The notes beneath the pieces were generated by a model. That model was not told the origin of the DNA and did not search any database. It was given only the letters and a program-made list of their open reading frames with translations. This document shows positions 10,924-22,152 of a DNA stretch of 64,000 nt, piece after piece. Made by a program: the position numbers and the translations under genes. Position 1 is the stretch's first letter. Each line of letters starts with the position of its first letter. The DNA comes from Aphelenchoides besseyi (lineage: Eukaryota > Nematoda > Chromadorea > Rhabditida > Aphelenchoididae), in NCBI GenBank assembly GCA_024699855.1, contig JAMPIQ010000002.1, forward strand, positions 930,001-994,000, written 5' to 3'.

Positions 10924-12246
10924 TTAGTCTGTTAGTGAAACTGATTCTTGTTTCTTTGCTGGTTTCTTCTCCTGTTCCAATGCATCGGCCGGAAGCAGAG
11001 CAGCACGATAGGGATGATGGTCTTCGAAAGGCAGAATAACTAAAAACAACAATATAAATCCAGTTGACTCGGAAATCTTACTTTGAAAATATGGTTTCAG
11101 TTTCTGTCGAACCAATGAGTTTTCAGTTTCTTTCCACTCGAAAAGTTCTTCCAACTCGATAGCTTCATCGACGTCTCTTAGACTGGTCGTTTCGTTTGCT
11201 GCGGCGATGCCATCAATTCTCGGGTTTGTTCCGTTGGTATGATGACCGTTCGGTCGCTGCAAATATCCGTTGCCAACACGAACATCGGATGTTGAATTCA
11301 ATTCGTTTGTTCCATTCAATGTTCGATCGTCGCCGTTCTCTTCCACTGGAGTTGTCAACAACTGATCGCCGTTTCCATTTAAACGTAAATTACGCAGTCT
11401 GAGGTCTTTGTGCCGCCGTTTTCGTTCTTCTGTTTCACTCAACTAAACGAACATACGATCATTGTTCCCGCAAACTACAAACCTTCTGTTTGGCCTCGTT
11501 TCTAAGTCGCTGTTCGTATTCGGAAAGCAGTGAAATGTGCGGATAACGAGTGAGTAGAAAACTGATTAGCGACATATCGATTTTGTGTTGATGCTCCGCA
11601 CACGCCAAACGATGTTTCGAATACGTGACATCCGGCTCACAAGAGACCTGAATTCCAAATGAAAGCAATCATGAATCAATATTTACACTTGTTTCGATGT
11701 AAGTATGTGGCTCTGGGAATGGCGGCAAAAAGTTGGGAATGTGCGCCGGTCGAGGCTGAGCTTCGCCAACCTTCAGAGTTGCGGTTTGAGCTGGCGGATT
11801 GACCGTACGAATACGAAGAACGGGATAAGCGGTCGATGGGTTGGAGAGCTTTTGGATCTCTTCAATGATCTTGAGTTTGTTAGCACCCAAATTACGTAGC
11901 GCCAATTCAACGTCCGTTTCGATCGGCAACACTCGACCGCTGTGCTCACAAACCAACTTCGTAATCCGACAAATTTCACCCATGTCTGCAAACATCAAAT
12001 CAACTCATCAATCGATACCCAGTACTTACACACGATCGCCAAATCGCTCAGAATTGTTAACGAGTTCACAGTCGAAATCTCGAAGCCCTGACTATAAGCA
12101 ATCACTCCGCAAACGTGTTGCATAATCCTCGAAATCGCACGATCTTGAGCCAACGGCGCGTAGTTGGTCGTTGAACGAGCTTTAAAATCGTCCGTTGGTT
12201 CCGTCTGATTGTTAGACGAAGCGGCTTTAGTGTCCGTGGGTTCCAT
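10924..12246 (-). CDS. taf-8: TFIID subunit TAF8
   Basis: TAF8 pairs with TAF10 through a histone fold and links TAF2 to TFIID in the nucleus. The ATG at 12246 directly follows a TTCTCTTCAG acceptor, so it is almost certainly a trans-splice site. The N-terminal exons give a histone-fold region ('TILSDLAIVYMGEICR' then 'EDV-like' ELALRNLG). This is followed by the TAF8 signature 'PAHIPNFLPPFPEPHTYI'. The C-terminal part is low complexity and basic, ending in 'KKPAKKQESVSLTD'. Six or seven exons. It converges with INCENP-Aurora, with only 101 bp between stops, and lies 148 bp downstream of the REXO1-like gene on the same strand. Confidence 0.88.
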
Positions 12247-12394
12247 CTGAAGAGAAGTCAGAGGTAATCGAAGCTCAGAAAATACAGTCGAGTTACTTTA
12301 ACTCGTTTTCTTTGCTTCATATTTTCGGGTAGAAGTCTTTATTGATGGGATCAACAATAACAATAATAACCGAATAAAAAGACAAATACCCAAC

Positions 12395-14605
12395 TTAATT
12401 AGTGATTTTTACGGTCAAATGAAAAATCCCTTTTTGTTCTGTGCACAACAACAAACCGAAGAGTCCGCAGATGGCCGTTCGCTCAAACGCCGATCGAACA
12501 AAGTTGTCCAAATCCTTAGATGTCGACTTTGTGGCATCGTATTCCAACAAGCACAGATTGTTAGCGAGAATGTTGGCATTCAAGATGGTCTCTTGAATTT
12601 GAGCCAAATCTTCCATTTCGTTCATATTGTAAGTTTTCAGATGCTTTTCGGACAATTCCAGTTCATTCTCGTCTTCTCGAACGTAACGAGCGATCATCAC
12701 TTGTTGGTTGGCGTAGTTGCGAAGAAGCTGTTTGAGTGGTGGTATCATCGTAAAAACATCCGAGTTGAAACACGCTTGTCTAAACCAATAGTTGAATCGA
12801 AAACAAATCGGAACATACGCAAAATTGAAACGATCCTTCTCCTCCGTTGGTTCTACATGTTTCACATTACGACCAACACACGTACAACAAAATTTGGCAC
12901 AACGATCTCGACACAAGCAATTCGAGTTCATACATTGAGTCAAGAACTCGGCATCGCAATTTCGACATTGACCGATTCGAATCGGTTCGGGCAGTTTAAC
13001 TTCTCTTGCCGGTTCTTTGGCAAAATCACGTGCCGAAGAGACTTTGAACATCTGACAGGGCTCGTTGTAGTTCGGTTGCTTCTGAGCCCAACCAGCGTAA
13101 TCGAAACCGGACATAATGTTGCCGAAATTCGGTCTTAAATCAAATCAAAACAAACAAAAGATGTGTACTTACTCGTTGTTCAGTTTCAGTTGCAGTAAAC
13201 GCAAAGCAGCCCACGAATCCTGATAAGAACAATGACCGTTCATAGATGATTGAATTCGCTCGTTGAAATAGTAGTACACGAGCCCACGAAGCGAAGTTCG
13301 AACTCTCTTGTTTGTCATATTATAAGCAAGAGCAACATCAATGCAGTAGCTGAATTCGACATCTCAATCAATGGATTATAAACGAGACATACGGATGAGA
13401 AAGACGCAACGCTCTCAAGTCGTTTTCGATCGAATGACCACACAAAATCGCATCAGGAGGTAACAGACGTCGAAACGCGTCCTGCACGTCGGTTACCGTG
13501 GTCGTAACGTCCTTCAACAACTCGGGAGTTATTCCACTGAAGCAGGTAACATAATCGACAATCGGATTCGTTGGTTTAACCAAAGTATCCAAAACCGTAT
13601 CACCTTCTTCATTCAACTAAAACCAAACATTTGAATGAAATAGCCAAGCGAATTACCATCGTAACACGCGTCAGCTCGGAGATTCCCTTGTTCGTCACAC
13701 ACATCTCACAATCCAAGACAAAAATCGGCGAGTTTTCGTTGACTCGGGCATATGAATCTCGAGTAGTTCGAATTGGAGCCAATCCAGCGGGCTTTTCGGT
13801 TTCAAAGCCTGGCAGCGGATACATTCGATGTGCCATGTCTTCCATTGATGCCAAGAGCGACAGTTTGATCACTCCATCGATTCGCAGCGCCTTCAATGGA
13901 TCGCCATTTTTCTAAAACACAAAAATGTTTTCGAAAGAAAGAAATCGAAAGAACTTCAATCAACGACTTGATCATCGTTGCACGTGGTACTCGAACATTC
14001 AACATCTGATTCCAAAAGGCGAGGGGATCCAAAGCGTTTTCGTCCACTCGTGTCCATATACGTTTAAAACATCTGTTAATGAATTTTAGCTGATTATATT
14101 CATCATGCTGAAACAACTTTTGAAACTCGACAAACCTTCTTCGACTCACCATCTGATCTTCGTTGCATACAACTCGCAAAACGACCAACTGCTGTGGTTT
14201 CTTGAAGTTTTCGTAGCGCAGCCATTTTGGTCGTTCGACGTCTCTGTGAACAACGAAACTGTGACATAAACGTGTGATATCTGAAATTTGACGTTAAGAA
14301 GTTCAAAATACGCACTCACCATTCAACCACAAGGTTCCTTTGCGAATTAAAACTTTCGGGTTTCCGAGCAACCTTGCGCGCTTCAGCACTAGCTCTTCCG
14401 CTTCGCGAAAATCATTGGCCTCCTTATCAATAGCTTCCGAATTCACGGGATCTGACACGAATAGAAACACCAAAAGACAATCGAACGCACCTTCTTCGTT
14501 GAACTCCGACGAACAACCTTCGTTCCCATCGTCGTAGTCCTTTAACACCGCAAAACGATTCGACCCAACGGTCAAATTTGCTGCGCAGTGTTTTCGCTTC
14601 GCCAT
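12395..14605 (-). CDS. REXO1/REXO5-type DEDDh 3'-5' exoribonuclease
   Basis: The exonuclease core shows Exo I 'FVLDCEMC', a following '[10 protein letters not shown]' strand, Exo II '[13 protein letters not shown]' and Exo III '[13 protein letters not shown]', i.e. the D-E-D-D residues plus His of the DEDDh family. The substrate phrase '[20 protein letters not shown]' is typical of REXO1-like enzymes, which trim structured RNAs. The N-terminal part carries a basic '[13 protein letters not shown]' region. After the core is an unusual C-terminal extension (12395-13120) with a Cys-rich cluster '[20 protein letters not shown]' and a helical tail I do not recognise. It could be a separate gene, but the frame and splice sites read through. 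Start at 14605. Confidence 0.8.
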
Positions 14606-14717
14606 CGCAAATACGAAGCCAATTAATCAATTCAACGGTTTCTCTTGATTTCCCAACAAAGGTATCCGACTGTCCGAAACAAATGCGACGAATCAAATGG
14701 CAAACGACTTTACGAGT

Positions 14718-17628
14718 TTATTCAAAAACAGTTGGAGATTGAGAAGCGGAGTTATCGGACGGTGGAACGTTGTTTGTCGGACGTAACATCAAGGGCCCAT
14801 TCCCGAGCCTGACGGCGTTTTTCATCATCAGTTGTCGTTGCTTTTCCATTTCTCGTCGACGTTCATTTTCGTTCTTTCTGTCTTGGTAGAGTCGATGGAG
14901 CCTTTCGTTCATGTTCCGCATGTAGGTATTAATCTCTGCATCGTCAACTGTCGGCGTCAAGCGACGTTGATCGACCAACTCCGGCGGTGAAGAAGAATTG
15001 GATGGACGTCGTATTAACGATCCTGATCGACTGCCCGCAGCTGATCCACTTGTTGAATCGTCGCGAAACCGTTTCGTTTGCACTTGACTGCGCCTTGCAC
15101 GTCGGGTTGAAAGCGGCTCGTTGAGATCATCGACAGTTGACTCCAATTGATTTTCATTCAAGAGCTGCACATCCGATCGTGTTCGTTTGGCCGTCGGCTG
15201 CCCGTTCTGACCATTTGTGTTCTGTCGTTTCGCCTTCTGCTCCTCCTGCTTGTTTACGGGTATTGGATTGTGTAAATGAACAGCTAATCTCATAAACGGA
15301 GCAGTTTTCTCGATTTGATGGCAATCAAATGGACAGGGATCGGAGTCCAACCTCTTCACGGGCGAAATGAAATTTGGGCAGATGTCGAGAGAAAGCAGAA
15401 ACTGTCGAAGCCAACCGGCAAATTGATCGGCTTTTTCGCAAACTTCCACCTAAACAACATCAATGAAGTCAATCAAAAACTAGGAACTCACGTTGACGAC
15501 TCGACATCTTTTATCGTTCTTGGGATTCGACAACTTGACCGCATATTTTGGTGCCAATGAAAACGGTGTGGTCAAACAGTACTTCATAGCATCTCGCTTC
15601 ACCACATACTCCAACATTTGATTGATAATGTAATGTTGTAATGGAGCCATCGGACTCGATGGAAACGAGTTGTCGATGAAACGAATCGCGTCGTCATTAA
15701 CGAATGGTCCTTTGTAGCAGTTGAAATTGACGTAAAGCTGTGGAATGAATTGTGTTTCTGCAAAAGCCAATGAACTTAAATTCGCCGATTCAACTTACCA
15801 TCAGAAAATGCACGAATAATGAAACGACGATTTTCGGCAGGATTGTGAAGCTTCGGCTGAGTAACCAGTTGCATCTTCGATCCGAGTGTCCATGAAGTGT
15901 GATCGATCGTTTCCGGCATCTTACAAAAGGGAATTCCACAACGTTCGGCTGTTCCAACTTTGCAAACTCGCTCATCACTACAATCAACATACCAATTGAT
16001 CTTAAGCTCAAAACTTACAAGTAAGAATACAATCTTGGAGCCGTGAATTCGCGTCGATTCTCAAGTCGAAGAATTAGCAAATGACGATGAGTTCGAAGAA
16101 TTGTAGCGGGTATCATAACACCTTTATCGTTGTCATAAACTTCAACATGTCGCGGACTGTCGAAACGTTCAACATTTTTAGGCAAATCGAAATATGAATC
16201 GGTGACGTGCTTCCCGGAAATCTTGTATATCGTGAAGTTGGCTTCATCATAACCTAAAAAACAAAAGTACGGAGAGAAAAGAATTCAACTAACCTTCGGG
16301 AACCGTTAACTTCAAGCCAACACGTGAACAGAAATTTGCGGGCAACAAATCGGGAGATCCACGATGACAGATCACTGAACGCGAATGTTGTTCGTATTTG
16401 CCGTAGATGAGTTGAACTCTAAAAAAGTATTTGTTGAAGATCTCCGTTATGATTCCCGGAACAATTCGATAGCGAGTTAGCGGATCGATTATTTCAACGA
16501 TTTGACGGCGCTGAAGATTGAAATCATAAAGAAGTTACGCTTGGGATACTCACTTCCATGTTATGTTCCCTCAGTCGGGTTCGATTAAAAACATAAAATG
16601 GAACTGTGTTGACATGTGTTATGCCCAACAGCGGTTTTAGTTGGAAATGACCGTCGTTCGACGGCAACATCGACCAACCGATCCTTTTGCAACGATCCGA
16701 TGTTATGAACAGTCGATGTGTGTTGTTTCGTATATCAACAGCGTGAACGAAACCGTTGACATTGCTTGTGATTTTGACCGTATGAACGATTCGTGGATTG
16801 TGTTGATCGATCAATTCGAAGAAATGACCGACCTGAAAAGGCGAATAAAAACAATCAACAGAAAAGCTTACGTTTATCATCGATCCAACCTTCGTCATCA
16901 ACTGATTAGTAGTATAATTGCGGAGTTGAAATAAGTTGTCTTTTCTAAATAAACGTTTTTGATTTGAAGCTTCGAACTCACGCGAAAGTAGACGTTGGAT
17001 ATGGAGGCATAGCCAAAATAAGCTCTTCGAGTTTCGTGTCTTCCATTGTTTTGTCGCCAACAAAATGAACGAAAGCAGTTCGTCCAACAACACATTGAAC
17101 AACGGCGGGTAGTTTCTCGGGTCCACCGCCGACCATCACGGGAGTATCGGACTTGAACAGAACTTCACTGATTCGTTGCTCCAAATGCAATTGATGTTCA
17201 CCGATTAGATCGGTTGTTGCGGCCAAAGATCCTCGTTGTTTCATGAACGAAGACCAATCGAATTTCACTTCTTTAGGCATCTCAACAGTCGGCAACTTGT
17301 TGTCGAGAGGTTTGGTTGATTCCATTGGCTTAAGTTCGACAGTCTGATAAGCGTTTTCCTGGAGTAGCGCACTGGTGGGTGAGTTTGGAGAGGACGCGTC
17401 GTACACTTGCGACCCGTTTAAAAAGCTCAATCTAAATGACCACCGCTCTTAAATGAGATCGAAACTGACGCGCCGCAGTTCATCCAATCGATTTCCCATG
17501 CGACCGATCTGCGAAATGAAGTGATCGGCAAGAAGACAAAGCGATTTCGTTTGCCAAAGGCAAAGTTTTCGAATCGAGCAAAAACAAACTCACTCATTTG
17601 CAATCAACGTTGTTGTGTCGGTAGTCAT
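14718..17628 (-). CDS. SFMBT-like chromatin protein with MBT repeats and SLED domain
   Basis: Inferred start 17628, two short exons, then 'FDWSSFMKQRG' at the head of the first MBT-like unit. Further MBT features include 'VGHFFELIDQHNPRIVHTVK', 'RIGWSML', and 'SPDLLPANFCSRVGLKL'. The C-terminal half holds a SLED domain: 'QLYVNFNCYKGPFVNDDAI' and 'KADQFAGWLRQFLLSLDICP' followed by NFISPV, very close in pattern to SFMBT and Scm-like proteins. A Ser/Arg-rich nuclear tail follows. MBT repeats bind mono- and dimethyl-lysine, and SLED has been reported to bind DNA; SFMBT joins Pho-RC-type Polycomb complexes in flies. No SAM domain was seen. The stop codon overlaps a polyadenylation signal AATAAA (14717-14722), giving a very short 3' UTR. 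Confidence 0.8.
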
Positions 17629-18070
17629 GTTGCATCGGTGTGGTGCCGTCGGCGGCTTCAATCCTCAACGATGCGCACCAACGCGAATCAATACGCTTTA
17701 AAGTTGAGATCCGCGAAAAGTCGACGCAAAAAACGTACGATCGTGTGGTGTATAGCCGGGAGAGGACGAGAGTCGAGGAGCGTAGACTTTCAATCGGGAA
17801 TCGTCGAATAAAAACAAAAACTTCAAATTTCACATTCAAATACCCGAATTTGCATCTTTTCGATTAGGATCATGAGATTCTCGAGATTCACTATAACGCC
17901 ATTCACTCACCTCTTCGCTTCCCGCTTGTGTGTCTCGAGGTGCACGCATTCGCCTTGGCGTTTTTGAGTTCGCTTCCACGCAGCAGCTTTTGGCGTGGAT
18001 TTCCATTGAGTAGATGACCGTCGAGTTGACAGAAAACCTTTCTTGACATTCAATTTCAGTTCCCATCGTA
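17629..18070. promoter_or_regulatory. Shared upstream region of the SFMBT-like gene (minus) and SRPRA (plus)
   Basis: 442 bp between divergent start codons. SRPRA is preceded by an ATTTCAG acceptor at about 18053-18059. Both flanks have open frames of no recognisable content. No other gene is supported. Confidence 0.4.
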
Positions 18071-20472
18071 ATGATCGAATTGTTCGCCATCTTCAGTAAA
18101 GGCGGTCTGATGCTGTGGTGCATCAACGAGAGCAAAGAATTCTTCAAAGATGCGGTGAACGATTTGATTGGCAACGTGATTTTGCAGGTAAATTATAAGC
18201 TTCAAGAATTTTATTTTTCTGCTTTTAGCAACGTAATTTGCCGGTCTTCAAAACCGATTCGATCTCGTTGAAATACAAATTGGACAACGAATTCGATTTG
18301 GTGTTTCTAGTCAGTTTTTGTTTTCGAGTTCCTTTTCACATTTGGTTTCAGGTCGTCTATCAGTCAGTGATACAGCTCTCCTATGCTGACAAGCTACTGA
18401 CCGAAGTGAATCTACGGTTTCGTGACATGTACAAGAACGTTCTGGGAACGGAGGCGGTTTTTCTGGACGGTCCACGACTCTTCAAGGCGTTCAGTAGCGA
18501 GTTTCCAAAGTGAGTTCCAAAAAACGATTTTAACTTATTGTCGTGCTTCTTAAGAATTGCTGGACGTTTACGTGACGAATCGTCGAATGCGGAACCAAAG
18601 AAGCCGCGTACTTACGATGTGAGTTTGTTTTCTGATTACCATTTTGATTTCTTTAGCAATCCGAAAAATCGAAGCGAACTGTCGCGTCGTTGATCCAAAA
18701 GCCGACTGACGAGAAGGCCAAGAAAGAAGCCGCCAAACCTGTTGCAGGCAAATCGAAAACTCTGGAAAAAAAGTGAGTTCTTTTCTTTACAATTCTTTTT
18801 ATTGGGTTTCGATTTCAGTGGATCGGCAAGTGATATCGCTTCTTCGCCCGATCCAACACCTCACACGTCGCCGCGTGCTCAACGTGCAACTTCGGATGAG
18901 GACGAGGAAGTGGCGCGGAATCGTGAAGCGATGTTTAATCGAATGAACAAAAAGTAAGTGGTTGTGTGCTTCGGATTCACATGTTATTATCGTTGTAGAG
19001 AGCCGGCAAAGAAACCCAAAGCACCGGTCGGTAAAAAGAAAGCTGCACGAGTTTGGGAGCTTTCCGGAAACAAAAACGATTTAGCAGCTTTGGATTACAG
19101 TGCTCCAAGCACCAAAACTGCTGAGAACGGGAACAATAGCGAGATGACGATGGATCGGGAGTCCGAAACTTTGTATTCGCAAAATGTGAGTCAACGGAAA
19201 GCTTTTGTTTTTAGTATAAGCTTTTAGGCAAAGTTGGTTGGCAAATTCAAAGGCGATTTGCCCGGTTTGGATGAGGGCGATCATGCTGATGAGATGGAAG
19301 GCGAAGACGAGGAAAACGATGAAAGAGAGACTGTGGTGTAAGTAGTTCCGTTCGAACGATCTAAAGGCTTCTATTCGCTTCAGCAAAGCAAAAAGTGGTT
19401 GGCTCTCGGCTTTCACATCATTGGTCAGCAATAAGCAATTGACTGAATCCGATGTTGCTCCTGCATTGGAGCAGATGAAGATCAATTTGATTCGTGAGTT
19501 TTGTTTTAATTTGTTGTTCATTTTGATCATGTTTTTTAGGAAAGAATGTTGCCGCTGAACCGGCCGAGAAGATCTGCGAATCTGTGGGCGCAAAACTCGT
19601 CGGCCGAGTTGTTGGAACGTTCAGTCGTGTCACGACCATTGTTCGAGATGCAATGCGCGAATCACTCATGCAACTTCTGACACCCAAGCGACGAGTTGAC
19701 ATTCTTCGTGACGTTCTCCATGCCAAATCAGAAAGTCGACCGTATGTCATTGTTTTCTGTGGAGTTAACGGAGTGGGAAAGTCGACAAATCTGGCTAAAA
19801 TCACTTTTTGGTTGAACGAAAATGGTCATCGTGTTTTGATTGCCGCTGGAGATACTTTTCGAGCTGGTGCAGTTGAGCAGCTTCGAACTCACACGCGGTT
19901 CGTTTTCTTCGTAATTTCATTGTTATTTTGTTTCTTTTTTAGGTGTTTGAACAGTTTGCACAAGGAACATGTTCAATTGTACGAGCAGGGATATGGTTGT
20001 GATTCGGCGAAATTGGCACGATCAGCAATTCAAATCGCCAAAGAACGTGGAATCGATGTCGTTTTGGTGGATACTGCGGGCCGTATGCAGGACAACGGAC
20101 CATTGATGCAGGCATTGAGTAGTGTAAGTTCTTGTTGATTACAATCATTGCAAATTTCCATTTCAGTTAATCCACACGAACAATCCCGATTTGGTTCTGT
20201 TTGTTGGCGAAGCGTTGGTCGGGAATGAAGCCGTCGATCAGCTCGTCAAGTTCAATCAAGCACTGGCCGATCATTCCGCGGTGCAATCCAATCCTCGACT
20301 CATCGATGGCATCGTCTTAACGAAATTCGACACAATCGACGACAAAGTGGGAGCTGCGGTCTCGATGACATACATCACTGGTCAACCGATAGTCTTCGTT
20401 GGAACTGGTCAAACGTACAACGATCTGAAAAGTCTGAACGCAAATGCGGTGGTTAACATTTTGTTGAAGTGA
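18071..20472 (+). CDS. SRPRA: Signal recognition particle receptor alpha subunit
   Basis: SR-alpha docks SRP-ribosome complexes at the ER membrane. The N-terminal exons encode the SRX longin-type domain ('[14 protein letters not shown]', '[15 protein letters not shown]', '[19 protein letters not shown]') that binds SR-beta. A charged linker follows (about 18590-19170). The NG domain has an N-domain helix bundle, G1 '[14 protein letters not shown]', '[15 protein letters not shown]', G3 'VDTAGRM', the G4-region '[13 protein letters not shown]' and the closing '[12 protein letters not shown]'. All GTPase motifs are intact. About eleven exons. The start follows an acceptor 11 bp upstream, so trans-splicing is likely. 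Confidence 0.93.
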
Positions 20473-20617
20473 TTGTTCTTTCAAACAAATGTCTATGTGA
20501 ATTCTGATCGTATTTTACGGTTCTGGTTAAATAAACAGTTTGAAGGGCAAGATGAAGTTGCAAGAAACGTTAATTGTTAATGATGATAAGATCAAAAAAA
20601 TTGGCTTTCGCCTACTA

Positions 20618-20916
20618 TTAGGCTGAGGAGAACGTTTCCGGACGGCTACAGAATGCCAATCGTTAGGCATTTCGTTCTTAGACATCTGAGATGTTTGGTT
20701 TTATTGAGAATCGTATCCCATTTTTTGGACCAAATTTTTTGTCTTGAGTTTAAATGATGCAGGAAATTTTTGCGCACATTTTAGTATTAAAAACGAAAGT
20801 GTTCAGGTGGTAATTATGTCTGTAGAATACGAAAGAAGTTTCAGAAAGCGAGCTGATTTAGAATAACTAAACGCTTGGCATTCTGTAGCTGTCCGGAAAC
20901 TTTCTCTCCAACCTAA
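20618..20916. mobile_element. Mariner-type MITE, 299 bp
   Basis: A TA duplication flanks (20616-20617 and 20917-20918). Ends are TTAGGCTGAGGAGAA and, inverted, TTAGGTTGGAGAGAA. The inverted repeat extends about 45-50 bp inward with few mismatches (shared core TTTCCGGAC.GCTACAGAATGCCAA). There is no coding capacity. TTAGGTTG-type ends and TA target fit a mariner-derived non-autonomous element. Confidence 0.75.
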
Positions 20917-22152
20917 TAATTCTATTGTTTAGAAGTTCCGGCTAGTCAAAATGGTTTTCGAAGCTCAACGGTCTGCTGGAATTCAAGAATGTGTATTTGT
21001 GTTTTATTTTAGTAGAAACAATGGTCGTCAATTGAGCAGGTTGAAGCTGCGTTATGGCGGTGTTACCCCACAGTGTCACGCTCAACTCAACGATAAAAAC
21101 GACCAGCCATACGTAAGTTTTTTTTAAATAAACTTCAAAAGTAGCACCAAATCTTCATAATAATACAGTCGCGCACGAAAAAATCGGACCGCGACTGTAT
21201 GTAAAATAAGATGATAAAAAACATCATTGCAGAAACATTACATACTCCTATTTATCGTACCCACAATAGTTAGTTGCTTGGTTTTCACACTAGTTCGATC
21301 AATCCAAACCAAAAAGTAGAAAATAATTTAGTGGTGGGTTTAATTGTTAGAAATGATTGTGGATTAATAAAGTTGATAATAAAAGCTCTTAATTTTTCGG
21401 ATATAGTATTTTAAGTGAGAACCCACATGAATCCACGAATTTGGCTCCAGCATAATCAAGATTTGTGTTTCAAAGAACGGATCTTTAACCGCCGCCATTC
21501 GGACTAACCAAAACGAACGCATCTCAATCGCAAACATACGGGATTTTTTATGATTAACGTTTTACTTTTTAATGATTATTTTCTTATTTTTACGGATCAG
21601 AATTTTATTTGAAATTTGGAATCTGGAAGAAAAGTTGCTGGAAGAGTTGTTTTTTTAGAAGATTTTTTATTTGGGTGTGGTTTAGTTATAGAGGTAATAA
21701 ATGATTGAACGCTACTTCGACTGCTTCGTTTAAAGCAATTTTATGTAAATTTTGCTAAGATCTGAAAACAAAAGCACATTGCATTCAACGTGTTTGCATT
21801 TACACGTGTGTTGTAGGCAAAGAGGCGTGTCGGTACTTTCGACGCGGTTCTTTTCGTTGGCGTAATGTTGGTCATTAACGAAGTCGTGTAATCGTTTTTG
21901 CTCGATACAATCCACGACTTGACAGTTCTTCTCGAAACGAAACTGTTGGATTTTTTGGTTCTAGATTTTGAACAAAAATAATCGCTTTTTAAATTCGACG
22001 CGAATTCCGATGACACTCAGTTGACAGTTTGCAGATGAAGTGAAGACCCGATTCACGTTGTTGGAACAGAAAACAAATTGGATTTACAGCGGGTTTTGCG
22101 AGTTCACTTTCATTTTACGAGCTTTTGATTTCGGTTCACTTTCTCCGACGAG
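20917..22152. other. Intergenic with an orphan exon-like segment and a short palindrome
   Basis: Region between SRPRA and alpha-mannosidase II. An exon-like stretch (about 21014-21113) is bounded by an acceptor TTATTTTAG and donor GTAAGT and has one open frame, but no recognisable product. A palindrome at 21163-21200 is described separately. The remainder is AT-rich with no supported gene. Confidence 0.4.
21163..21200. repeat. Short inverted repeat with TA-flanked CAGTCGCG ends
   Basis: Arms of 11 bp (ATACAGTCGCG and its complement) surround a 16-bp spacer. TA-CAGT...ACTG-TA resembles two Tc1-like termini brought together, possibly a deletion footprint. Confidence 0.45.

Noticed and set aside
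12419..13138. Plus-strand open frame of 239 codons
   Set aside because: Shadow of the minus-strand REXO1-like exon, which has the Cys cluster and proper splice sites.
17836..18174. Minus-strand open frame overlapping the SRPRA start
   Set aside because: It is antisense to the conserved SRX domain and has no recognisable content.
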